Shown: piece by piece, positions 34,139 through 43,196 of the stretch | Layout: each line of letters starts with the position of its first letter | How positions within the stretch are numbered: position 1 is the first letter of the stretch | NCBI GenBank assembly: GCA_028280305.1 | Contig: JANQMC010000030.1 | Location: 1-64,000, forward strand | Length of the DNA: 64,000 bases | Reading direction: 5' to 3' | DNA from: Pelagibius sp. | Lineage (GTDB): Bacteria; Pseudomonadota; Alphaproteobacteria; Kiloniellales; Kiloniellaceae | Notes under the pieces: generated by a model | Seen by the model: only the letters and a program-made list of their open reading frames with translations | Told to the model about the DNA's origin: nothing | Database searches by the model: none | Translations under genes and position numbers: made by a program

Positions 34139-36361
34139 CTAGTTGCCAAGTCCCGGCATGATGAAGACCTTCGTTGATGCCGGCTTTTTTGGCGTCTTTG
34201 CCTTGCCCGTGGTCCTCAGGGACGGCACCTGGAAGTCGGCAATCTTGCAGACCTTCCTATTCTTGCTACCCGCCGGACAGACCTCTAGCCGCCAGCTCCG
34301 TCCGCCGGTGAGAGCCGCCAGTTTGAAGGCCGCCTTCCGCCCCGTCATCAGCCTCGGCAGCTTGGCCGAGCGGACATGCTGATAACCCTTACCGGTCTTG
34401 CGGTAGAAACGCAGCAAGTACTTGGCATCTGCCTTGCCGCCGGAAAGCTCGATCCGGCCGGACTTGATACTGCCCCTCGGCGCTTCGACCGCGAAGGTCG
34501 CCGCCGGCTGCAGGATCAACCCGCCGGCAGTCGACGGCCTGCCGGCCTGCTGCTGCGGCCGGCCTGCCGACAGGCCGCCAGAAGCGCCCCCGACGACGTT
34601 CGGCATGGCGACCTCTCTGCAAGCAATGTTCGTCATCCTCTCCGCCGTCTTCACAACATGGCCGTGCTGATTGGCGAATTGAATCGTGAACAGCAGTGTC
34701 TGCTCGAGCTTCATCTCCGGGTTCCAGGAGAGCTCGTACTCGATGCCGTAGCCATTGCCCGTGTTCGCCGGCAGATCGATCATATACTTCTGTTGCTGCG
34801 TCCCACCGACAAAGATGGAGAGAGACCCCTTCAGCGGCTTGTTGCCGCTCTGCAAGGAGCCGTCAACCCGCATTCGTTCCGGACAGACATAGCCGGGGAA
34901 CGTCTTCTCACCCCGGCGGACGACCGTCAGTCCCAGCACTTCAGGGACCGAAGCATCGGAGGTCCGGTCGCCGGGCCCACCTGCATTCGGTGCGCGGCAC
35001 TCAAAGGTCTGCGTCTTCTCCAGCTCGCCCACCTGCGGGCCGGCCTTGCTCATCAGATACAGACCCAGGTTGACGTCCTGCTTGAAAGATCCGTCCCAGG
35101 ACAGCTCCTGCTCGCCCTCCACGATAACCGTCTGACCATCTTCGGCAACGAAGGGCTGCTTTACCTTGGGCTTGCCATTTACGACCAGCCAGGCGGTGCC
35201 GGATTGAGCCTTGCTGCGGCCTTTGACGATACCCCAGACCTTGACCTTCGCCGGACAGAAGCGGCCCTGGTAGACGACCTCATCGGCAGTGGCAATGGCC
35301 TCCAGATGAAAAGCCTTAGGCGGCAGGACGGCCTGGAGATCATTCGGCGTCGCAATGCAGTCCAGATCATAGTTCTTCCAGGCCGAGACGAAGTTCGAGC
35401 TGACACCCTCAATGCGGACCTTACCCGAGTAGTCGCCGTCCGACGGCAGGTCGTATTCATGCTGCAGGATGGCCAGCGTACCGCCGCCGGTATTCACGGT
35501 CTTGATATCGCTCTGGTGACCCTGGTCGCTGACGTAGCGGAACCTCAGTTCCTCATGGGTCTTGTTGGTGGTGATGCGGGCGTCGATCTTCATCGTGCAG
35601 CCCCCGATGAAGCCGCTGGATTCATCCACCGACAGGATTTCGGCCGTCTTAACCTCCGGCTTCTCACGCGCAGGCTCCTCGACAACCGGCGGGACCTGCG
35701 TCGGCGCCTTTTGGCAGACGACGCGGACCTTGTCGCGATGCGGGTCTGAGGAATCGACCCAGGGAGGCGTCTCATGGATGCCGGCAGCCCCCGACATCTC
35801 CCATCTGTGACCAGTGCCCGCCCGGACTCTGATCATGCGATCTTGCGAGAAAATTTCCTGGTTACCCAATCCCTGCCGGTTGCGCAGACGATAGGCAAGG
35901 GCATTGCAGGCCGAGATCGCAAGGCTGTCGTAGGCAGCGCGCGGCACATTGAGAGTGACTGTGAGGTGGACTCTCCTAGGCCGATTGCCGGCATCATAGC
36001 TTCTCGAGTGACCGTAACTCTCGTACTTCACCCAAGGAATGAGCGGCACTGAATAACCGCCCTGCTCACTGCCGTCTTCGGCCTGGAGTTCCGCCCAGAC
36101 TTCCCAGAACGTCACCCGGCCAGCGACCTCGGCATCGAATTCGACCTCGATCGCCCCGGTAATGGCGGGTGGCGCCTCAACCAGCGAGGTATAGCTCTCG
36201 CCATCGCTCCTCACGGTGATGGTGGCTGAGTCCAACCTTGTTACCTTGGAACGTCCAACGTCCGCCAAGGCTGGCTCGGCAATCGCTAATACCGAAGCGA
36301 AAGCCGCGACCCCCGTAAGCCCCAGCCGCAGGGGCCTGCGGTTTTGGTTTCTCTGCGACAT
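34139..36361 (-). CDS. Modular secreted protein 2 (two CP modules, conserved C-terminal domain)
   Basis: 740 residues. Signal peptide 1-33 (GVAAFASVLAIAEPALA). N-domain: ITVRSDGESYTSLVEAPPAI, ACNALAYRLRNRQGLGN, IFSQDRMIRV, VVCQK. Ig-like module: CTMKIDARITTN to DLDC. Two CP modules: GRFCPAKVKVWGIVKGRSKA to FECR, and GYVCPERMRVDGSLQSGNKP to NIAC. C-terminal domain: GRIELSGGKADAKYLLRFYR, VRSAKLPRLMTGR, WRLEVCPAGSKNRKVCKIADF, ending VFIMPGLGN. Strong ribosome site GGAGGA before the ATG. It starts 80 bp after the stop of member 3, with which it may form an operon. Extracellular function unknown; nearest sister is member 3. Confidence 0.72.
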   Translation of the reverse strand: MSQRNQNRRPLRLGLTGVAAFASVLAIAEPALADVGRSKVTRLDSATITVRSDGESYTSLVEAPPAITGAIEVEFDAEVAGRVTFWEVWAELQAEDGSEQGGYSVPLIPWVKYESYGHSRSYDAGNRPRRVHLTVTLNVPRAAYDSLAISACNALAYRLRNRQGLGNQEIFSQDRMIRVRAGTGHRWEMSGAAGIHETPPWVDSSDPHRDKVRVVCQKAPTQVPPVVEEPAREKPEVKTAEILSVDESSGFIGGCTMKIDARITTNKTHEELRFRYVSDQGHQSDIKTVNTGGGTLAILQHEYDLPSDGDYSGKVRIEGVSSNFVSAWKNYDLDCIATPNDLQAVLPPKAFHLEAIATADEVVYQGRFCPAKVKVWGIVKGRSKAQSGTAWLVVNGKPKVKQPFVAEDGQTVIVEGEQELSWDGSFKQDVNLGLYLMSKAGPQVGELEKTQTFECRAPNAGGPGDRTSDASVPEVLGLTVVRRGEKTFPGYVCPERMRVDGSLQSGNKPLKGSLSIFVGGTQQQKYMIDLPANTGNGYGIEYELSWNPEMKLEQTLLFTIQFANQHGHVVKTAERMTNIACREVAMPNVVGGASGGLSAGRPQQQAGRPSTAGGLILQPAATFAVEAPRGSIKSGRIELSGGKADAKYLLRFYRKTGKGYQHVRSAKLPRLMTGRKAAFKLAALTGGRSWRLEVCPAGSKNRKVCKIADFQVPSLRTTGKAKTPKKPASTKVFIMPGLGN

Positions 36362-36441
36362 GACATCCTCCTTCTTAATCCTTTGAACGGAGGGCTCTGC
36401 GAATCGCTTGATTACCGGGCTTATGATGGCCTCCGCGAACC

Positions 36442-38655
36442 CTAGTTGCCGATCCCTGGCATGATGAAGACCTTGGTTGTTGTCGGGCTCGCAGGGGCTG
36501 TCACCTTGCCGACGCCTTTCAGCCGTGGCAGTTGAAAGTCCGACATCTTGCAGGCTTTCTTATCCTTGCGGCCCGCCGGGCAGACTTCGAGACGCCAGTT
36601 CCGGCTGCCGCTGAGCGCCTTCAGGTCAAAGTTGGCTTTAACGCCGGTCATCTGTTTCGGCAGCTTTGCCGAACGCACGCGCTGGAAGCCTTTCCCTGTC
36701 TTGCGATAAAAGCGCAGAGCGTACTTGGCATTCGGCTCGCCACCGGACAACTGGATCCGACCCTGCCTGACGCGCCCCTTCGGCGACTGGATCGCGAAGG
36801 CCGCAGCGGGCAGCAGTGTCGCCTTGCCGACTGCGACAGGTTTACCGGCCTGCTGCGAATGTGTCGGCTTCGGCTTGCCGATCGAATACCCCTCGGTTGC
36901 ATTGTTCACAACACCCACGGTGACGATCTTCTGGCACACGAAGTGTTCGATAACCTCCTTCGAGCCAACCTCATTGCCATATTCATTCCGCACCTTGAGC
37001 GCGTAGAGCACGGTTTGCGTTGAGGACCCGTTGCTCCAGTCCAGTTCGTGCATATAACTGGTGCCGTGGCCGTGATTGGGGGCCAGTTGCACGGGCATTT
37101 CATGCTTCAGCGAACCGCCGGCAAAGAACCCAGCGGTGCCGGAGAACCCGTTCGCATCGGCGCTGACTGTGCCGCTCATGTAAGCTCTTTCAGGACAGAC
37201 ATAGCCGTTCTGCGTTTTCTTGCCGAGCGGCGAGACCGACAGCGACACCGCCTTCGGCATCGGGATATTCGGCGCGAGCTCGTCAGCACCGCCCTCGAGG
37301 GCGCTATTTATCTCCGGGCTGCGGCATTCAACGCTCTTCATCTTCTGCAGGGCATCGACAGTGTCGCCCAGAGCATTTTGCACCACCATCGTGAGAGGCA
37401 CGTTCTGCTGGGTCGCGGGTTTTCCCTGCCAGGAAATTTGATGCTTGCCGGCAAAGACCTTCTTCTCGTCATCCTCGAAGCTGAAGGGCTTTTCGGCGAG
37501 CTGATTGCCGGCGGCGCCGAGCGTCACTGTGCCCGAGGCCTTACCCCGGCTATCGACCCGGCCGATGACAGTGATAACCGCCGGACAGATCTTGCCCTGG
37601 TGCGACACCTCTTCATCCACCGCGACAGTCAGCACCGCAGCCTTGGGCGGTAAAGCGCTCACCTTCTCGTTGCTCGGCCCGCCGCATTTGACGTCGTAGT
37701 CAGCCCAGTTGGAGAAGAAGGGAGGCGCCTGGCCGATCATCCGGACCTTGCCGGACTTATTGGCATTGACCGGGTAGTCGTGCTCGAAGACCGCCACGCC
37801 TTCGGCATTGGTCGTCACTGTCTTCAGGTTGCTTTGCTGGCCCTTGTCATCGACATAGAGGAATTTCACCTGAGTGTTCGGCTCGCTGGAGGTGATGGAG
37901 CCGGAGAGCTGCAGTTCGCAGCTGCCTTGGACGCTCTGGTCGTCGTTTGCGTTCAAGGTCGCAGCCGTAATGTCGTTCGCCACCGGGCCCAGGTCGGCCG
38001 GATCACCTTTACAGATAACGTTGACTTTCTTGCGCTGGTTCCAGCCGCTCACCTCCGGCAGATAGGGGGCGCCTTCGATCCCGCTCATTTCGTGTTCGCC
38101 CCAAGCGTCAACGGCGACTTGGATCCATCGGTCGCTGCCGAAGATCTCGGTATTGCTCATGCCCTGGCCGCGAAGCTTGTCTGCATGGTTTTCGCAAGCC
38201 GCGACCATGAGTGATCCATAGTCTTCAGGAAGCAGCGAGAATGGCACCTGCTCGTCAACGGTTTTGGGGCGCGGTACGGAGTAGCTCTGCGACGTACCGG
38301 CCGTATGAAAGTTGCCCCAGGAAGCAGCCCATCCGGGGTTCTCGTTGCTTTGATATCCCATCACCGGCCGGGTGCTCCAAAACTTCACGCGGCCCGACAG
38401 GCCGGCATCAAGTTCCACTCTGATCGTACCGGAAATCACGTTGGCGCTTGTTACCGCCGTGTACTCGTCGATGTTCGATGCCACCGTGACGGCCGAATTG
38501 CTCAACGCAATCACTTCAAACGAATAGGAATCGGCCGCAGTCGGCCCGGCCGCAGAGAAGGTGGCACCAAAGACTGCTGCGGCTATCAGGCGACGGCGAC
38601 GGGTTACCGCTCCCGCACTCTGCGGAAACAGCGTTTTCAACGATTGGCCCAGCAT
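36442..38655 (-). CDS. Modular secreted protein 3 (two CP modules, conserved C-terminal domain)
   Basis: 737 residues. Signal peptide about 20-42 (RRRLIAAAVFGATFSAAGPTAA). N-domain motif ACENHADKLRGQGMSN, IFGSDRWIQV, EMSGIEGAPY, VICKG. Ig-like module: CELQLSGSITSSEPNTQVKF to DVKC. CP modules: GKICPAVITVIGRVDSRGKA to VECR, and GYVCPERAYMSGTVSADANG to FVCQ. The C-terminal domain keeps GRIQLSGGEPNAKYALRFYR, VRSAKLPKQMTGVK and WRLEVCPAGRKDKKACKMSDF, ending VFIMPGIGN. Architecture equals member 2, but sequence identity outside motifs is modest. AGGAG lies 8 bases before the ATG. Confidence 0.72.
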   Translation of the reverse strand: MLGQSLKTLFPQSAGAVTRRRRLIAAAVFGATFSAAGPTAADSYSFEVIALSNSAVTVASNIDEYTAVTSANVISGTIRVELDAGLSGRVKFWSTRPVMGYQSNENPGWAASWGNFHTAGTSQSYSVPRPKTVDEQVPFSLLPEDYGSLMVAACENHADKLRGQGMSNTEIFGSDRWIQVAVDAWGEHEMSGIEGAPYLPEVSGWNQRKKVNVICKGDPADLGPVANDITAATLNANDDQSVQGSCELQLSGSITSSEPNTQVKFLYVDDKGQQSNLKTVTTNAEGVAVFEHDYPVNANKSGKVRMIGQAPPFFSNWADYDVKCGGPSNEKVSALPPKAAVLTVAVDEEVSHQGKICPAVITVIGRVDSRGKASGTVTLGAAGNQLAEKPFSFEDDEKKVFAGKHQISWQGKPATQQNVPLTMVVQNALGDTVDALQKMKSVECRSPEINSALEGGADELAPNIPMPKAVSLSVSPLGKKTQNGYVCPERAYMSGTVSADANGFSGTAGFFAGGSLKHEMPVQLAPNHGHGTSYMHELDWSNGSSTQTVLYALKVRNEYGNEVGSKEVIEHFVCQKIVTVGVVNNATEGYSIGKPKPTHSQQAGKPVAVGKATLLPAAAFAIQSPKGRVRQGRIQLSGGEPNAKYALRFYRKTGKGFQRVRSAKLPKQMTGVKANFDLKALSGSRNWRLEVCPAGRKDKKACKMSDFQLPRLKGVGKVTAPASPTTTKVFIMPGIGN

Positions 38656-38829
38656 GGATCTCTCCTAACATCCATCATGCACAGAGACCGGCCCAAGACC
38701 GGAAAGCTGCGACTTTGTCGTCACCGCCGAATCATTGGTTCAATGCGCCAAGCGGACTGCATAGGCGGATCTGGACAGAATGAAGAGGTGGCAACCCTTG
38801 CGGCGGCTGGGATACAGACAATTCCCCGC

Positions 38830-38871
38830 ACCATGAACCGGCGAAACCGCACAAGGCCTATGCAGCTTTGC
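38830..38871. repeat. Dispersed repeat family 1, copy C
   Basis: 42-bp element with GAAACCGCACAAGG and ATGCAGCTTTGC identical to other copies; the first 12 bases are more diverged. Orientation is as in the other three. Confidence 0.7.
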
Positions 38872-38949
38872 AGCGACGGCCCGACATCCAGCGATATCAA
38901 GGAGATCGCCGGACTCTCTGCATCGCCCATGAATCAGACGTTAAGGTTA

Positions 38950-38991
38950 CCGGTCGCGGCGACTGGCTGGGCGTGCAGCCGCCGCGACCGG
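38950..38991 (-). terminator. Perfect 12-bp stem-loop after modular protein 4
   Basis: CCGGTCGCGGCG / CGCCGCGACCGG with an 18-base loop lies 38 bp after the stop of the gene at 39030 on the minus strand. There is no T-run, so termination is inferred and weak. Confidence 0.4.
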
Positions 38992-39029
38992 CGCTGTGCC
39001 GGGTCCTAGGAGAAAGACCCGGCCAACCC

Positions 39030-42000
39030 TCACCCGCCCTGACCGGGCATGACAAAGACCTTGGTTGTGGCCGGATTGGCGGGGGCTTTCACCCCGCCGG
39101 CGCCTTTCAGCCGCGGCAGTTGGAAGTCCGCGGACTGGCAGGCCTTCTTGTCCTTGGTGCCGGCCGGGCAGACCTCGATGCGCCAGGTCCGGCTGCCGCT
39201 CAGGGCCCTCGGATTAAAGGTCGCCGTGCGACCGGTCATCTGCCGGGGAAGCTGGGCGGAGCGCACCGACCTGTAGCCGCGCTCGTCCCCGCGGTAGAAG
39301 CGCAGGTCATACTTGGCGTTCGCCGGGCCACCGGAAAGCTGGATCCTGCCTGCCCGCACCCGGCCCTTCGGCGCCTGGATCGCGAAGGCTGGAGCGGTCT
39401 GCAGCGCGAACGGCCCCACTACCTCGTTCGTCGGCGCATGAGTAGCATTTGAGCCGCCGGAGGACAGACCGCTGACGGCCGGATCGCGATTGGTCTCGAT
39501 CTTCTCGCAGGCGATGCGCTTGGTCACCACCTCGGAGCCGACCTCGATGCCGTACTGGTTCTCCACCTTGAAAGCATAGACCACATCCTTCTCGGGAAAG
39601 GCACCGGCGTCCCAGTCGAGCACATGCTCGACACTTTGCCCCTGGCCCGTATTCGGACCCAGGTTCACCCCCTGGCTGTGCTGCAGCACAGCCCCAGCAA
39701 AGTAACTGATCGAACCGGAGAACCCTTCGCTGCCGCTCTGAACAAAACCACCCATGCCGATCTTCGTCGGACAGACGTAGCCATTCCGGATCTTACTGCC
39801 GAGTTCCGATATGGAGAGGTTGTACGACTGCGGTTGCGGTGTTGCATTGGAAGAAAGGCCATCCACCCGGTCGGTATCACCACGGACAGACTCCGGATTA
39901 CGGCATGCAAAAGTCTCCGTCTCCGTCTCTCGGTCCACCTCGACCCCCTCGGCATTGTCGAGGCGCAAAACATACTCGACATCCTGCTGAAAAGGGCTCT
40001 CGACGCCCGCCCAGTTGAGAGTGTGCTCACCGAGAATGGTGTCAGTCACACCGTCTTCGATGGTAAAAGGTTCTTCTGTCAGAAGCCCTCCGTCCGCGCC
40101 CAGAAAGGCGTTGCCGGACGCGGACCCCTGGCCGGTGAACGCACCGATGAGCTTCACTCTCGTCGGACAGATACGGCCCTGATAGAGGATCTCATCCGTC
40201 GTGCGTATGACCTGCAGGCTGTGCACCTTGGGCGGGGCCATGTTGATGGCGGTCGGGAAATTCACGGTCTTGCAGCTCACCTCCAGCGGCCGCTCGACCG
40301 AGACCACGACGCCGCCGGCTCTGAAAATCTGAAACGAGAGATCCATCGTCTGTTTGGGCGGTGCGTCCCCGATCTGGGGCACGTTGCTCCACCGCACTTC
40401 AGGCTGGAAGGGCAACGCCAGTTCCTCATCCTTCACGATGCTGAAGCTGTATTCCTTCACCTGCGACTGGGATTCGAACAACGACGGCTGCTGCCTGGCA
40501 ATCAAGACCGCCCTGCCCTCAAAAGGGTCCCTACCGAGGATTTGAGCGTCCAGAACAATCTCCGCCGGGCAGATGTAACCCTGATACATCCTTTCGCCGA
40601 CCGACGTCGGAGAGAAGGTCGGCAGCGGTGGTGTTGGGTCGTTAGACGCAAGCTCGGCATCCGTACAGCTGACGGACACCATCTTCTGCAAGGCGTCTTG
40701 CAGGGGCGCTTGAGAAGAGGCCTCCGGTGCCGCTGCTTCGTTGCCTATTTCGTTGTTTTCATTGTCGCCGTTGTTGGTCGGCTTTTGCCCATAGACAAAC
40801 ATGGTCAAGGGTATGTCTTGCTGCGTCGCGGATTTTCCATGCCAGGAGATCTGATGCTTGCCTCTGAACGCGACAGTCTCATTGCCGGTGACCTTGAACG
40901 ACCATTCGGCGATCTGATTCCCGTCGGCGCCAAGCGCAATCTTACCCGAACTCTTGCCACGGCCTTCGATACTTCCGATGACCGCGATGACTGCCGGGCA
41001 AACCTTGCCTTTGTGGGCAACCTCCTTCTCGACCTCAAATCTCAACGCCGTGGCCTTCGGCGGCAGCAGGGTGGCGAAGTCGTTGGCCACGCAATTGACT
41101 TCGTAATTCTCCCAGGCCGACTTTGTTTCCTCACCCTCGATCACCATCCGGACTTGGCCGGTCTGGAGCCCCGTCCCCGACAACCGGTAAGTGTAGGCCT
41201 TCTGATGAAGAGAGTTCCCGGGTGTCACCACAGTATGAGTCTCGCTTTTCTGGCCGTTCCCACTTTCAAAATGGAAATCCACTTCTGTACCTGGCGCGTT
41301 CGTCCGGATGGTGGCGACCATCGAAACCGAGCAGACGGCGGCACTGTCATTGCCGACGACCTTCAGGTTGGCGATTTCAACTTCCGGCACCACCGGCGGC
41401 GTGACCAACGATGCCGATTTCTCGCAGATGATCCGGACCCTGGGGCCATCGTCGTCGGACCAGATACCGTACACCAGCCCTCGACCTTTGCCGTCGGCGC
41501 CATCCGGACCAGTCATCTCATAGGTGTACTCACCCCTGACACGGATACCGATGATGTGCTCCGCCGAGAAGATCTCTTCGTCGGACTGACCCTGGGTGTC
41601 TCGCAGATGTGCGGCGCGCGCGTTGCAGGCCTCCAATACATGGGCTTCATAGGCGGCGCGCGGAATGGAGAAGGGAAAGCTGCCCTGCACTCTCGTGGGC
41701 CGCTCCCCGAAAGGGTAAGTCACCGCATGACCGAGCTCTGGGAACTGCTGCTTTTCCTCCAAGCCCTCTGCCAGGATGCTGATCCAGGCATGCCAGGCTT
41801 TGACGCGCCCGATGAGTTCGGCGTCGAAATCCACGTCCAATTCACCGGTTATCGCCGGGGCGGATAGCAGCACCCTGGCGTATTCCCCCTCGTGATACAG
41901 CACCCTGATTTCTGCAGGGTCCAAATGGGCTAGCTCTACAGAACCATAGTCCGCCATAGCCGGATTGCCGGCGAACATCGTCACGACCAGCGCGGCGGCG

Positions 42001-42095
42001 GCCAGCAGGCCGCGCCCAGATCGCTTGCCAGGTGTATAGCGCATCACGCTGGCCATCTCGCGGGCATGTGCAAGGACGTTGAAGCGGCTGGGCAT
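39030..42095 (-). CDS. Modular secreted protein 4 (four CP modules, largest member)
   Basis: 1021 residues. Signal peptide about 25-48 (LLAAAALVVTMFAGNPAMA). N-domain: ACNARAAHLRDTQGQSD, IFSAEHIIGI, YEMTGPDGA, IICEK. Ig-like module: CSVSMVATIRTNAPGTEVDF to EVNC. Four CP modules: GKVCPAVIAVIGSIEGRGKS, GYICPAEIVLDAQILGRDPF, GRICPTRVKLIGAFTGQGSA and GYVCPTKIGMGGFVQSGSEG, each closed by a C residue at about 95-105 further on. The C-terminal domain (GRIQLSGGPANAKYDLRFYR, VRSAQLPRQMTGRTATF, WRIEVCPAGTKDKKACQSADF) ends VFVMPGQGG. Start ATG has GAGGAAAG upstream. It is the same plan as members 2 and 3 with two extra modules, hence modular expansion. Confidence 0.75.
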   Translation of the reverse strand: MPSRFNVLAHAREMASVMRYTPGKRSGRGLLAAAALVVTMFAGNPAMADYGSVELAHLDPAEIRVLYHEGEYARVLLSAPAITGELDVDFDAELIGRVKAWHAWISILAEGLEEKQQFPELGHAVTYPFGERPTRVQGSFPFSIPRAAYEAHVLEACNARAAHLRDTQGQSDEEIFSAEHIIGIRVRGEYTYEMTGPDGADGKGRGLVYGIWSDDDGPRVRIICEKSASLVTPPVVPEVEIANLKVVGNDSAAVCSVSMVATIRTNAPGTEVDFHFESGNGQKSETHTVVTPGNSLHQKAYTYRLSGTGLQTGQVRMVIEGEETKSAWENYEVNCVANDFATLLPPKATALRFEVEKEVAHKGKVCPAVIAVIGSIEGRGKSSGKIALGADGNQIAEWSFKVTGNETVAFRGKHQISWHGKSATQQDIPLTMFVYGQKPTNNGDNENNEIGNEAAAPEASSQAPLQDALQKMVSVSCTDAELASNDPTPPLPTFSPTSVGERMYQGYICPAEIVLDAQILGRDPFEGRAVLIARQQPSLFESQSQVKEYSFSIVKDEELALPFQPEVRWSNVPQIGDAPPKQTMDLSFQIFRAGGVVVSVERPLEVSCKTVNFPTAINMAPPKVHSLQVIRTTDEILYQGRICPTRVKLIGAFTGQGSASGNAFLGADGGLLTEEPFTIEDGVTDTILGEHTLNWAGVESPFQQDVEYVLRLDNAEGVEVDRETETETFACRNPESVRGDTDRVDGLSSNATPQPQSYNLSISELGSKIRNGYVCPTKIGMGGFVQSGSEGFSGSISYFAGAVLQHSQGVNLGPNTGQGQSVEHVLDWDAGAFPEKDVVYAFKVENQYGIEVGSEVVTKRIACEKIETNRDPAVSGLSSGGSNATHAPTNEVVGPFALQTAPAFAIQAPKGRVRAGRIQLSGGPANAKYDLRFYRGDERGYRSVRSAQLPRQMTGRTATFNPRALSGSRTWRIEVCPAGTKDKKACQSADFQLPRLKGAGGVKAPANPATTKVFVMPGQGG

Positions 42096-42448
42096 GGTCT
42101 TTCCTCGACAGTGATGATCGGAACCTCAGCCAAAGGCCGAGTGGTTGCCCTTAAGTCGCTTTCAAGCGGCCCGGTGTTCAACAACCGGACAGCGGCGAAA
42201 CCCCTCTGATCCCCATCACAAAGGCAACAGGAAACCCCCAAATTCCCTGGATATATCGCCGCGACAGACCTTTGAACCCCCGAGTACGAATAGCGCTATA
42301 CGAATTTGTTGAGCCCATCCCGGGCGCTTTGGCCGATGCCTTTCATCGATAGCGCGCATCGACAACACAAAAGGAAGGGTCAGGAGAGCCGTGAACCGGA
42401 CCTCCGGCCTTGGTTCGGCTCGAAACCTTCGGCCTGATGGGAAGGATA

Positions 42449-42520
42449 GACGGCGGGCGGCTGCAGTCGCCGCCAACAGCCGCCCGCCTACAAGTGCCGA
42501 GCAGACCAGCTGCATAGCTC
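42449..42520. repeat. Hairpin repeat family 2, copy 1
   Basis: Shared core CAGTCGCCGCCAACAGCCGCCCG, here in the form GGGCGGC-TG-CAGTCGCCGCCAA..., whose ends pair GGGCGGC with GCCGCCC. Weaker similarity extends to GCCGAGCAGA about 20 bases on. Position relative to the other copies: 354 bp upstream of modular protein 4. Confidence 0.7.
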
Positions 42521-42782
42521 TTCGAACAGGCCGATAGCGGCCCGAGGGCAAGAGCGGTTTCCGGGAAGATGCCCTGTGGGTGACCCTTCGCGGTCGGCAC
42601 TTGAGCTCTGAATTTTCTAAATAGAGCCGGCGGCACGTTCCATAAACCCGCGTCTGTGAATAGCGCTAAACGAAATTGTTGAGGGCCTGGCGGCAAGTGC
42701 GGATGAACGGGTGTTCGGGCGACAATGAAGCACTTGCCGCCGCAATGGCGCAGGCGTTCAGTTCAAGAAAAGGAAGTAAAAT

Positions 42783-42850
42783 GACGGGCGGCCGTAGTCG
42801 CCGCCAACAGCCGCCCGTCTGCAAGCACCGAGCAGACCAATTGCTCAACC
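42783..42850. repeat. Hairpin repeat family 2, copy 2
   Basis: GACGGGCGGC pairs with GCCGCCCGTC around the core AGTCGCCGCCAACA. It is followed by CCGAGCAGACCAATTGCTC. This copy lies inside the second half of the intergenic duplication. Confidence 0.75.
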
Positions 42851-42963
42851 CTGCCGCCTGGCCTATCCTGACCAGACGGCAAGAGCGTGATCCGAGAAGA
42901 TGCCATGTGGGTGACCCTTCGCGGCAGGCGCTTGCGGGAAATGACTTAATGGCAAAGTCGCCG

Positions 42964-43005
42964 TCTTGGAACCCGCGAAACCGCACAAGGCGAATGCAAG
43001 ATCGC
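42964..43005. repeat. Dispersed repeat family 1, copy D
   Basis: Contains TTGGAACCCGCGAAACCG then CACAAGGCGAATGCA, matching copies A-C over about 30 of 42 positions. It ends 25 bp before the stem of a plus-strand terminator. Confidence 0.65.
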
Positions 43006-43029
43006 AGGAACGAGGCCAACCTTGGTAAA

Positions 43030-43076
43030 GAGCCGGGACGACTCTCCTCTCAGGGGAGTCCTCCCGGCTTTTTTGG
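43030..43076 (+). terminator. Plus-strand terminator with no upstream gene
   Basis: AGCCGGGA / TCCCGGCT enclose an inner stem GACTCTCC / GGGGAGTC with loop TCTCA, followed by TTTTTT. No plus-strand gene is seen upstream for more than 9 kb, so the terminator belongs to an unannotated transcript or is a relic. Confidence 0.8.
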
Positions 43077-43114
43077 CAGTTCCACACGACGGGCGCTCTG
43101 GATGCCCGGCCACA

Positions 43115-43149
43115 GAAAAGGGCGGCTGCCGCCATGGCAACCGCCCTTA
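43115..43149 (-). terminator. Rho-independent terminator after modular protein 5
   Basis: On the minus strand AAGGGCGG-T-TGCC / GGCA-G-CCGCCCTT with a 5-base loop is followed by TTCT. It lies 48 bp after the stop of the gene at 43197. Confidence 0.75.
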
Positions 43150-43196
43150 TGCTTCCCTATCGCCCTCCGGACCTCAGAGGACGGACCGTCAGGGCA

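Larger units (their letters stand above)
38656..39029. other. Intergenic region with repeat copy C and a strong stem-loop
   Basis: 374 bp without a supported gene. It contains dispersed repeat copy C (38830-38871), 175 bp before the start of member 3, and a 12-bp stem-loop (38950-38991). Nothing else is recognised. Confidence 0.6.
42096..43196. other. Long intergenic region with a diverged direct duplication and repeats
   Basis: 1.1 kb without a supported gene. A diverged direct duplication is visible: GAATAGCGCTAWACGAA at 42288 and 42658, and 42449-42600 resembles 42780-42931 at an offset of 331 bases. It holds two copies of the hairpin repeat (42449, 42783), dispersed repeat copy D (42964), a strong plus-strand terminator and a minus-strand terminator. 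Small reading frames seen here are not supported. Confidence 0.65.

Noticed and set aside
39624-41867. Long plus-strand open frame of 747 codons
   Set aside because: Antisense to modular protein 4, which has a signal peptide, ribosome site and paralogues. The plus-strand translation has His/Arg/Asp-rich shadow composition.
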